DNA of 64,000 nucleotides. It comes from Magnaporthiopsis rhizophila. Taxonomy: Eukaryota; Ascomycota; Sordariomycetes; Magnaporthales; Magnaporthaceae. The notes under the pieces are model-generated. The model saw nothing but the letters and a program-made list of their open reading frames with translations, was not told where the DNA came from and ran no database searches. Of the stretch, positions 13,206 to 22,443 are shown in pieces. The DNA lies in NCBI GenBank assembly GCA_003049465.1, contig PYSS01000130.1, positions 44,177-108,176 on the forward strand, given 5' to 3'. Every line of letters begins with the position of its first letter. Positions within the stretch are counted from its first letter, which is position 1. Made by a program: the position numbers and the translations under genes.

Positions 13206-15066
13206 AACATAATAAAACTTGTCTGGGGCAGGCCTCAAAAAAAGCAACTCTCCAAAGATGACTTTCTTTCTTGCCGACACAGCCGCAGCCTCTTCACTTC
13301 GAAGCCAAGCGTATCCTCGACTGATTCCAAAATGGGAAACTCATCTACATAGATCCGTGTATATACTTGACTAACCCAAGCGGGCATTTCATTCGAGGGT
13401 AGAATCGCTCCCAGACTCGAGTGCGCGATGTCGGGCTTCACCGAGCTCTGCACGCCGCGGACGCCAGAGCTTGTCGCGACGTCGGCAAGAATTTTGGATC
13501 CCCGCACGGAGGGCTCGGATACGACAACACGTATCGCAAGGGAACGAGCACTGACCACAGCCTATTCTGGTGGTCAAGATGCGGTTACTAATTGTTATCA
13601 ATCTGCGGATGAGTCGTGCTTAATCTATCACCCTTTGGCCGCGAGATTTTAGAGTAATTATTAGAGTTGGCAAGGACAGTCTTTTGTGCCTGGGGCCGCC
13701 CTCCAGCGGCAGCGGGCGTCCGCGGCCTGCTTTTTCTCAACTAGGGCACGACCAGGTCAAAAGATTTGCCTGCCTAGCGCGAGTACTTGCAAGCTATATA
13801 CGCGTCCCTCCAGGAAATACGAGTTATTTTGAGGCGTGGCGAGGGTTTGAACCTGGTCAAACTGTCAAAGCGCTCGGGAGTCGAATCCACACGGGATACC
13901 GCTCGAAATTTGGACCCCAACGGGCAGGGCCACGACGATAGCCGTGCAAACAGCCAAATAGGGGAGGCGGTATTCGCCATGCAGACACTGATGGGGCTGG
14001 AGAATGGTAGGTAGGGAAGGGACCAAGGAGGTTGACACGCTTGGAGAAACCTGTGTGTGCCGTCGAGGCGTGGTGATGTATTGATACATCAAGCCGAGGA
14101 CACAATGATAGAACGCAATAGGCTTGGTCCGCTCTATTTCACCCAATAAGAGCAGATGGGTTTGTGATTATTACCCGTCGGGCAGTTCTCGGGTGGATGC
14201 TGCTGTTGCATCTCGCCTGGCCCAACCTTGAAGTGGTAGTGCGTCTGGGGAAACTGGGGTTGACTTCATTTTTGGCCAGGATTTTGGGGGCGATGTTGGG
14301 TGTAGTCCGACACCGTGCAGCAAAGCCAGTCAGTAGCGGTCAGGGTGCGCCCTTACAAACAGCGTCACCAATGTTTGGACTGCAACCTGACTGATCCGGG
14401 GCTGACTTCCATATATTTCGTCTCAGGGCCTAGGCGCGGCCGAAGATGGGCTGCAAGCGCAGTGAAGAAAAGCGAAGGGAACGTGAAATCGTGGCCTACG
14501 GAAGGCTTGTGTGCTTTATTCTACAACGTGTTATGCGCCTGAAAGATCTCTGAAAGTTAAATAAATTGGCCGACCGACGAGGTAAAAGAAGCGAAGAACA
14601 GGCCAAGCAATCTTGACCGGTGCTTATTGTCTTTTGCGGCTCTTCCAGCATATGCCAATTTGCGGGGGCTTGGACACACGCGTCTCTGGCCGCGGCATGT
14701 CCATGTGTCCGCGTAATGCCCATCTAGAGTCCAGCGGAGATCCCCAGATACTGGCTTGGGTCATGATCCTGATCGCGGGGGCGGCCGTTCTCGCAGGGGG
14801 CCTTGCAAGCCACCTGACGGTAACCACCATCGCGGTTCAATTTGGTCTCGAATACCTAGTCAATCCTGCTACAAACTACCTAGAACTGCAGAAAGCGAGG
14901 CTATCCATGTTGGGAACGCGGACGGTTCTTGGCATGGGTGCCGCTTCGCCGTTTCATGGACGACGGACGACGACCTGAGCCCGGGCAGCGCCCTTAACGA
15001 ACAGGCAGCGGCTGGGAAAGCAGCAGAACGGCAGGACTGACTCGATGGACTCCCGCAAGATGGTGA

Positions 15067-15073
15067 TATAAAG
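15067..15073 (+). promoter_or_regulatory. Possible TATA box of the tyrosinase gene
   Basis: TATAAAG, about 183 bp upstream of the ATG at 15256. A pyrimidine-rich leader (15195-15235) lies between, typical of fungal core promoters. Position and motif only. Confidence 0.4.
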
Positions 15074-15255
15074 GGATGCGTTCCCGTCGCCGACATTGGC
15101 CCCGGATTTCTGTCTGGCCACCAAGGAAGCCTTCTCAACCCCCCTGACCTGAGTCGCAGAGCCCAAGCAGCAACAGCAGCAAACACCCAGCTGTTACCTG
15201 TCTTTCAAGTCCCATCTTCTCTCGCAGCTCGTCAGCTCGAGTCTTCACTGCCATC

Positions 15256-16523
15256 ATGCGCGCCTCCTTCTCCATCCTCAGCGCCGCCCTCGCGTCGACG
15301 GCGGGCGCGCTCCCCGCGGCTCCCGTAGCCGCAGCGGCCGCGGCCGCCCAGCCCCAGCTCCTCGAAATGGCACCCTTCATGGACACCGCTGGCTTCCCAA
15401 CCAGGAACATCATGACGGTCGGGGAGGCCGTCGCGCTGACCGCCAAGGTCAGGGCCGAGGTGGCCGCCTGGGAGAAGTCGTCGGTCGCGCGCCGCGCCCT
15501 CTCTGACGCGGAGGAGGAGTACGCCGCCGGCCGCGCCGCCAGCACCTGCACGGACCCCGAGGTGCGCGTGGAGTGGCGCCGTCTCCCGCATGAGCACCGC
15601 CTCGAGTGGGTCAAGGCCGTCCGCTGCCTCTACGACCTCCCGCCTCGCGGCGGCTTCCCGCCCCAGATCAAGAACATGGCCGAGAGCATGGTCTACGTCC
15701 ACATGCAACTCATGGAGAACGTCCACCGCGTCGGCCACTTCAACGTCTGGCACCGCCTCTTCCTCTGGTACTACCAGGAGACCCTGCGCGACGAGTGCGG
15801 CTACCCGCGCGAGCTGCCCCTGCCGTGGTGGGACGAGACCAAGGACGCGGGCAGGTTTCACGAAGCCAGCATCTTCGGTCCGGAATACTACGGCGAGGCG
15901 CCCATGGTCGTGGTCGACAAGGACGGCAACAAGCAAGCTACCTGCGTCAGGACGGGCGTCCTCGCGAACGTCACCCTCAACGTCGGCCCTGTCAAGAACA
16001 TAACCACGCCGCACTGCCTGGCCCGCGCCGTCAATGAGACCATGACCGCCCAGACGGGTCAGGCCTTTGTCGACCTCGCCAACTCGTACCCACGCTTCTG
16101 GGACATGGCCGTCGCGCAGGAAAGAGGGCCACACGCCTTTGGGCACAGGGGCCTGGGCCCGATCATGGGCGACATGTGGTCGTCCCCGGGCGATGCCATC
16201 TTCTGTAAGTCCTCATATTATCTTCCTCCCTCCCGCTTTGGCCTACGATCGGCTGCGTCTGTACCATTCTTCTGACAAAAAGAAAACCTCACCATCCAGA
16301 CATGCACCATACATTTGTGGATCGCAACTACTGGGCCTGGCAGGAGGCCAACCCGGAGCAGCGCACCTATCAGATCGGTGGGATGAACGCCACGGTTGGC
16401 CCCCAGTCGCCCAGCACTCTGGACTCTCCCATCCACTTCTTGGGTTTGTTCCCTGAGACCACGATCCGGACTCTGCAGGATACGCAGGGCGGCACTCCCT
16501 TCTGCTACGTCTACGACTACTGA
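15256..16523 (+). CDS. Secreted tyrosinase-like type-3 copper protein
   Basis: join(15256..16204, 16300..16523), 390 aa; the 95-nt intron has GTAAGT and CAG ends. Residues 1-20 form an Ala-rich signal peptide. The CuA site is H149, H161 and H166 (motif GHFNVWHRLFLWYY); the CuB site is H293, H297 and H319/H320 (PHAFGHRGLGP, then YMHHTFVDRNYWAW across the splice). These are the six-histidine di-copper ligands of tyrosinases, which oxidise monophenols to o-diphenols and o-quinones. N-glycosylation sequons (NVT, NIT, NET) lie between the two sites. The protein is shorter than classical fungal tyrosinases and lacks their long C-terminal extension, so it belongs with the small secreted tyrosinase-like enzymes; melanin or secondary-metabolite roles are possible but not shown. 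The ATG gives the signal peptide. The nearest gene-like neighbour downstream is decayed sequence. Confidence 0.9.
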
Positions 16524-16917
16524 AGGGTCGTGGACCGCCGACCTGCTTGGCGCTGTATGTACAGTTGATACCTAGCGTGTACTGGAGGACGCTGGCGTTG
16601 TTTGGATATGTTTGGCTTTTGGGGCGCACGGAAATCCTGAGTCCGTTCCTACCTAGCACTGGAGCGGCTCTCCCAAATTATTATGTATTTCGATCTGCTT
16701 TAGGATACCTCTAATTAACGACTACCATGTTCTAATGCCCGCTTTGCCCGTCGGTGGAATGATGGGAGCTACCGGTATTTTACAATAAGAGCATGGCCTT
16801 GTCGGCAAAAGACCCAGCAATTATAGCCGGTGGCAAACCCTGGGGCCTGTCACTCCCTGATAATCACTTCCGGTCGGATGGGATGCTTGACCTTCGGACG
16901 TCGTGAAGAGGGTTCAG
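16524..16917. other. Tyrosinase 3' flank, no gene seen
   Basis: GC falls after the stop. Nothing gene-like was found; it presumably contains the tyrosinase 3' untranslated region. Confidence 0.5.
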
Positions 16918-18250
16918 CTAGCAGATCCTGTAAGCTCGTGCCACCCAAATGAAGTAAGTCGTATAGAAGCAACGAAAGGAAGGAGTTGAGAAAAAGTCGG
17001 CAAGACCAAAACTCATCTGTGGATTTGCACGATCACACGGCGTGGAAGGGTCGAGCTCCGGCGCCCCCTTCCTGCACTCGGGCGGCTCGACAAAGAGCCC
17101 CAGACAACCGGCCAGCAGCCGCTCGTGGTTCAGGGGCGTGCTCAGGGCGTTCATCCGGCCCACGTTGTCCCCGAGGTCCTTCACGAGCCACACCACGTCG
17201 GGCGGGTCTTCCGGGGCGTGGGCCATGCAGCGGCAATTGTGAGGTGCATGCTGGTGTCGAACTGCGCGGTCAGGAGGTGTCCGCCGTGCATGGGCGGCAT
17301 CGGGGGCCCGGCTCCTGGGGCTGGTCAGAATGGGCGGGAAGTGCGGCTCGACCCTCGTGGTTACGGCCGACATGATCTAGGTGGTTACGTCGTGAAAGAG
17401 GCCAGGATGCTGGGAGAGTCTTGACTTGGCGAGGATGAATGGGAGCGTCATCTTCTCACATGAGCGGCTTGTTACAGGTTCGTTTTCCAACTGCAGTTGC
17501 CAGCCACGTGCTTGGGCCCCTCTGGGACTTCCTCGGTAGCGTTGAGGAAGACCGTCCCAGCCAGGCGCAAATTGTTCCTAGCGGTGGCATGGGGTGTGAG
17601 CTAGAGGACAACAGCCGCCGTGCGGGCTGGACGAACCGGGGGGCAGAGCCGTGGCTTTCCAGGTCTGCGATATAGCCAAGCGGCTTCGGCATCGCGCCGA
17701 GCTCTTCTTTCTTGGGGGCCACCGTTCTGCAAGGCCAAATTCCGCAATCTGCAAAAACAAGAAAGAAAGGAGTGCGTTAGTGCTAGTCCAAATGTCGAGT
17801 GTTGGAAGCTGGAAGTTGCCCACCTGTAGCTTTGGCGTAATTGTGTGATTCCGCCCGTCACCCTGGCTCACTAAGGACTGTAGATGAATATTAGTAGGTG
17901 CCCTATGCGGAAACGGGAAGACAAAGGGGAAAAGAATATGAACAAAGAAGGGGTACAATAAGTACAGATCATTAACCGCGTCGGTGTCAAGATGAACAAA
18001 GGAGGACGGCTTATCCCCAGGCTGGCGGTGGTCGTAGTCGGGCTGTGCGCCAGGCTGTTCTCGGAGGTGCTCGTGGGCGGAGTGCTTCAGAGGAGGATAC
18101 CCCATCTCAATGGCACCCATGAGTACTATTGTGGCATCAAAAAGCAGTTAGCCGGGGCCTCGTAAATCGTCGAGGTAACGAGAACGCGAGCAGGGGCAGA
18201 CGGAAAGCAGGAGCTTACAGAATTTCCAAAGATGCGATAGCAGTTATGGG
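16918..18250 (-). pseudogene. Broken coding fragments of an unidentified gene
   Basis: The minus strand carries several protein-like stretches in different frames that I could not join into one intact model. They are: MGAIEMGYPPLKHSAHEHL at the start of a frame (18120 downward); RLAGTVFLNATEEVPEGPKH (about 17480-17590) ending in a stop; a stretch with DPPDVVWLVKDLGDNVGRMN then RLLAGCLGLF (about 17060-17230); and an acidic tail, PALDLDAAEVDQDMLS to RFIAQLAEDVSP (18248-18365). That tail's frame carries a TAA just upstream where CAA would fit. These look like remnants of one or more genes broken by stops and frameshifts, or exons of a gene I failed to reconstruct. No domain recognised. Confidence 0.35.
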
Positions 18251-20493
18251 GACACATCCTCGGCGAGCTGAGCGATGAATCTGCCCATATCGCCGAATTT
18301 GCTGTCCTCGAGGGATAGCATATCTTGGTCTACCTCTGCGGCGTCGAGGTCGAGAGCCGGGATGGTTTATGGCAGAGAGAGTCCGAAAATCTCGTGGGGG
18401 AGAGAACAGTTGCACAGTGTGCTCGGCTCTGGAAAGATACTGCATAAAAACCGGGTTAGAGACAACAGAAGTTGTCAGAAAGGGGTCATGGCGTACACGC
18501 AAGGCGGATTTCTCCATGGGAAATGATGTGCTGTTGTTCGCGTGCAGGTTGAACTTGGTCACCAACCTGGATCTTGCCGGCCGCGTTCTTGGTCCTGAAC
18601 AGGGCAACCAGTTAGAAGACGCCGTGACCCAGCAGCCTCCCGAACTTCACGCCCGCCTTGTACAGCACTTGGGTATTGTCATTCACCAAGGCCGTTACTT
18701 GCGCGGCCTGTGCGGCTGTTTTGAACGGCGCGACTCCGGGCTGGAGCTTCCTGAAGGGAGGCCCGGCACCTTTCCTCCTCGCTTCTTTATGCTCTCGGTA
18801 CAGGCCCAAGGCCGCTCATTATGTTCGCAATCGGCCGCGACGGGGACGTTGATCCGGTTCGAAAGTACTCTGTAGCGGGTTGCCTTGGGCGTAGCTGACC
18901 GGGCTTGAGGAAGCGTTTGGGGCGAGCAGCAGCTGGTGGCCGCATCTGTGCCGGCGGAGGAAGCTCTGCCGAAGCAGGGATTAGCTCGCCCCGAGGATAT
19001 CGCTGCTACTGCACATGATTGGCGGCCGTGTACGACATCTCTCGCGTTACCAGAGGACGAGCGGAGGAGGCAGCGGTAGACCAGTCTTTGGAGCGGGTGG
19101 TGGCAGGGCTTTGGGAGGAGAAGATGGCACGGTTTGCCGGGGTAGAGGGAGCCCAGCGGGAGGATGGCTGCCCCTGGGTCGTACCCCGGGGCGCAGGATC
19201 TACCGCCCGAGTAGGACAGTGGCAGCTTCTCTCCGAAGAGAATCTCTCGAGCGCGTAGTGCGATAGCAGTACTCGATCAGCCACCTCGTGCCCTGGCGCT
19301 GGTGCCCCTCACGGGATCCTGAGCTCGTTGCTCAGCACCTCCGCGGGCAGTGCCTCTCTTTGTGCCGCCTCGACCGCCAGCGTCTCGCCCGCTCTGGTCG
19401 GCCTCGGAGGTGCCATTCCCCTTTTTCAACGTCTCTGTTCTTGCTTAGGGTCGCAGGAGCAGTTGAGTATCGTAAATTTTACCAATGAGACACGACACAA
19501 GACGTCAGGGAGACAAGTCTAGATTTGGGAGATGCTAAAAAGTCGGGCGGGACATTGCGCTTCTGTAGCTCAAGGCGAGGGATCCATGAACCAAAAGCAG
19601 CGGGTGGTGGATGCAAAAACAAAAAATATAAAGAGAATAGTTGGGCCCCGTTGTCAAACAAGTCGTATACATGCAGAAATCCTTCGAGTTCTTCTGGATG
19701 TGTTGAGAGGCTCGACAAACACTGCGGTCAACAGAAGAGCCACAGATGAAAGAAACATGGGCCAGAAGGAGGTTCGGTGTCATCGCCGCCCACAGAACAA
19801 GGTCCAGTCGGTCAAGCAGGCTGCAGGCTGCTTAACACAGCTGGATGTTCCCAATTCGCCAACCACTGCTCAAGCCTAACAGACAGAGAAAATATAGGAC
19901 TAGACGGAGAAATGGATAGGACAAATAGGCATAGCAAATATGGTAGATACTGGCACTTCACTCTTGCAGTGGGCCGACACATGGGCTGGGCAGGCAAGCC
20001 GCTGTCGCGTCTTGATAGAGTTTGCTGTCACTTGCCCAATCGGGATTTGTTGGTGGGGCGAGAATCAACAAATGGTCGAATAGCAGGAGGCTAGACCCAG
20101 TATTGATCTCCTTCTGCAGGGCAGGAGCGAGTGCGGGGATGCCCGAGCGAGAAAAGAGAAAAACACCAACTTCCCTGTGCTGGTTCTAAAGCTGCACAGC
20201 ACAAACAGACATCCAGTTCGGGCTCTGCTTCCCATGCGGCTGGTTCTGCAGTGCTTTTTGACGTGTTTACCTTTGCCAGCCTAGCATTCACAAGTCCGAT
20301 CATCGATCAAGCTGAAGAAGAGACAGGGGAGTCAGCGACGCTCAGAGCAAGGCAAGGAAAAAAGCAAGACGAAGGCGAGCGAGAGAAAAAAGAGAGATCG
20401 CGTATCAAACCATCAACAACATCAGCCAATCATCTTTTTTCTTCACTTATTCACCCCCCGAATACGTCTCATCCCGCGACTCAAAGCAGAGTC
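18251..20493. other. 2.2-kb region with no gene called
   Basis: GC-moderate. Minus-strand fragments near 18550-19280 have codon-like composition (for example LYKAGVKFGRLLGHG at about 18615-18660), but the frames break within 200-300 nt and no domain is recognisable; they may extend the decayed region to the left. From about 20100 to 20493 the plus strand becomes purine- then pyrimidine-rich and is probably promoter and 5' leader of the mannosyltransferase gene. The frame upstream of 20494 is open but low-complexity and is not included in that gene. Confidence 0.4.
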
Positions 20494-22044
20494 ATGATCA
20501 CAATGGCAATCAAGCGCCTCAAAGCCTGGCTTCTCACAGCCACGATGATCTGCATCGTCCTCTACCTCACGCGCCAGGGCGGGCACTACACCCTCCCTGA
20601 GGCCGCCCGCCCGGGTGCCGCCGCCCCCGTCGCGCAGGATGCGGTCAGCAGCAGCGGCACGGGCCCGCCTAGGCCTAGGACCACCTACGCGGCCGTGAAG
20701 CTGCCGCAGATGCCGGGCGCCAAGGTCAGCGCCGAGGCGCACAAGCTGCCCTGGGCCGACGACTTCTTCCCGCACCTGGTGGCGGTTACCAAGCTGCCGC
20801 CCGTCACGCTCGCGCAGGCCAAGAGGACGTGCACGTGGGGCCCTGGCGACAAGGTCGACTTCCAGTTCGACCAAAAGGCCGACTGGGTGGTCAAGGACCG
20901 GCCCGAGGCGGAGATCGAGGCCAAGCGCCGCGAGTGGCAGCAGTTTGTGCTCGAGGGCATGATCCCCTACGGCGCCGTGCAGCACCGCTTCACCAACCAG
21001 CGCGGCCTCGTCATCCTCGCCGGCAACCAGGACACCTTTAAGCGCGTTGGCCTGCTGTTGCGCGCGCTGCAGAAGCTCAAGTCGCGCGTGGCCATCGAGG
21101 TGCACTATTACGGCGAGGCCGAGATGACGGAGCAGCACCGCCAGACCCTGTCGACCGTCTGGCCGCGCATGTTCTTCAACGACCTTTCGGGTCCCGAAAA
21201 CATCCTGCGCGTGCAGAAGGACCGGCCCTTTATAAACTACCAGCTCAAGACGGCCGCGCTCATCAACTCGCGCTTCCAGGAGCCGCTCCTGATGGACGCC
21301 GACAACATCCCCGTACTCGACCCGGCCGACATGTGGGAGTCGGCCGCGTACGAGAAGTTCGGCACCGTCTTCTGGCCCGACATCGCGCGCACGTACCCGC
21401 AGGACCCGGCCTGGGCCATCACCAACACGAGGTGCCGCATGGACGAGTACGAGCTCGAGAGCGGTCAGCTGCTGGTCGACAAGCGCCGGTACTGGTACCA
21501 CCTGCAGCTGGCCGCCTGGTGGGCCACGGAGCAGGGCGCCTACTGGGACGCCATCCTGCTGGGCGACAAGGACCTGTTCCGCTTCGCCTGGCACGCCCTG
21601 CGCACCGACTACGGCCGCCCGCGCCGCTGGCTGGCCTCGGTCGGCACCCTCAACAGGGGCTTCTACTGCGGCCACTCGTTCGCCCAGCACCACCCGGACG
21701 ACGCCCGCGTCGCCTTCCTGCACGGCGGCCTCGTCAAGACGGTCGACCTAGCCGTCATGCGCTGGAACCGCGACACCCAGGGCGGTTACTACCGCCACTA
21801 CAAGCGGGCGCCGTCCGACGAGGACCCCGGCGTCAGCGTCAACGTCGGCATCAAGTTCGACGCCGCCGACTACATGGACGCCCCCAAACCCGCCGGCTTC
21901 CGCACCGCCATGTGCACCGACATGTACGACGTCGAGGCCAGGGACCTGAACGAGCTCATCCCCATGTGGGAGCAGACCTTTGGAGAGATCGGAGGCTACT
22001 GGCAGCTCGCCACCGACGACGGCCAGGGCGGCAAGCCCATCTGA
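20494..22044 (+). CDS. GT71 (MNN2/MNN5-type) Golgi alpha-mannosyltransferase
   Basis: Single exon, 516 aa. I chose ATG 20494 because it places a short basic cytoplasmic tail before a membrane segment (about residues 11-25, WLLTATMICIVLYL), the type II layout of Golgi glycosyltransferases; the open frame continues 363 nt upstream as leader-like sequence. After a Pro/Ala-rich stem come the catalytic blocks of the fungal MNN family (Pfam Mannosyl_trans3): RGLVILAGNQDTF, the nucleotide-sugar DxD site D268-A-D270 in LLMDADNIPVLDP, and TRCRMDEYELESGQLLVDK. The enzyme would transfer mannose from GDP-mannose to N- or O-linked mannans of cell-wall and secreted proteins. The 426-aa frame on the opposite strand is a codon-bias shadow. 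Confidence 0.9.
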   Translation: MITMAIKRLKAWLLTATMICIVLYLTRQGGHYTLPEAARPGAAAPVAQDAVSSSGTGPPRPRTTYAAVKLPQMPGAKVSAEAHKLPWADDFFPHLVAVTKLPPVTLAQAKRTCTWGPGDKVDFQFDQKADWVVKDRPEAEIEAKRREWQQFVLEGMIPYGAVQHRFTNQRGLVILAGNQDTFKRVGLLLRALQKLKSRVAIEVHYYGEAEMTEQHRQTLSTVWPRMFFNDLSGPENILRVQKDRPFINYQLKTAALINSRFQEPLLMDADNIPVLDPADMWESAAYEKFGTVFWPDIARTYPQDPAWAITNTRCRMDEYELESGQLLVDKRRYWYHLQLAAWWATEQGAYWDAILLGDKDLFRFAWHALRTDYGRPRRWLASVGTLNRGFYCGHSFAQHHPDDARVAFLHGGLVKTVDLAVMRWNRDTQGGYYRHYKRAPSDEDPGVSVNVGIKFDAADYMDAPKPAGFRTAMCTDMYDVEARDLNELIPMWEQTFGEIGGYWQLATDDGQGGKPI

Positions 22045-22443
22045 TTACCGTGCTCCAGCCTAGGTGTCTGCATCTATCTTCTGCTTTTTTCTTCTTCTTC
22101 TGTGTTCTTTTTTCCCCAACATAAGAGTCGGCATCCTCGCGGATCTTTCCCACTGGGATTTACCCAGCCATTCTAGGAGCCACCATTTGTAAGATTAATA
22201 AGATAGTCACATTGCCGAATTGAGATCTGGTTGGGTTCCCTCGACCTTGTTGCCTTTGGTGCTACGGTTCCCCACTTCAGCGGCTTACGGTAAGTAGAGT
22301 AACAAACCCAGCCAAGAAGCCAGAACCGTGACAGGTATGACTATAATATTTCAGCTGGTTGAATAAAAGCCAGGCCAGAAAAATAAAGATGTACACCTGG
22401 ACTGGGAATTCCCTTGGACTACGGGCGCAGGAGGATAACGAGA
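22045..22443. other. Convergent intergenic region
   Basis: 399 bp between the mannosyltransferase and phospholipase D stop codons. It holds T-rich and AT-rich stretches consistent with two 3' untranslated regions. No gene seen. Confidence 0.7.

Larger units (their letters stand above)
12601..15255. other. 2.65-kb gene-free left margin of the island
   Basis: Normal GC, but the open frames here overlap one another on both strands with no consistent exon structure and no recognised domain, so I call no gene. It holds a short (ACA)n microsatellite near 13180-13205. The last part, from about 15060, looks like a promoter and leader for the tyrosinase gene. Confidence 0.5.

Noticed and set aside
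13845..13880. Possible tRNA B-box (GGTTTGAACC and GAGTCGAATCC)
   Set aside because: No cloverleaf could be folded around it and no A-box lies at the right distance.
15232..16146. 304-aa minus-strand frame antisense to the tyrosinase
   Set aside because: Shadow frame; the plus strand carries copper-site motifs and a signal peptide.
20443..21723. 426-aa minus-strand frame antisense to the mannosyltransferase
   Set aside because: Arg/Val/Leu-rich shadow of a GC-biased gene; no domain, and the plus strand has a clear GT71 enzyme.
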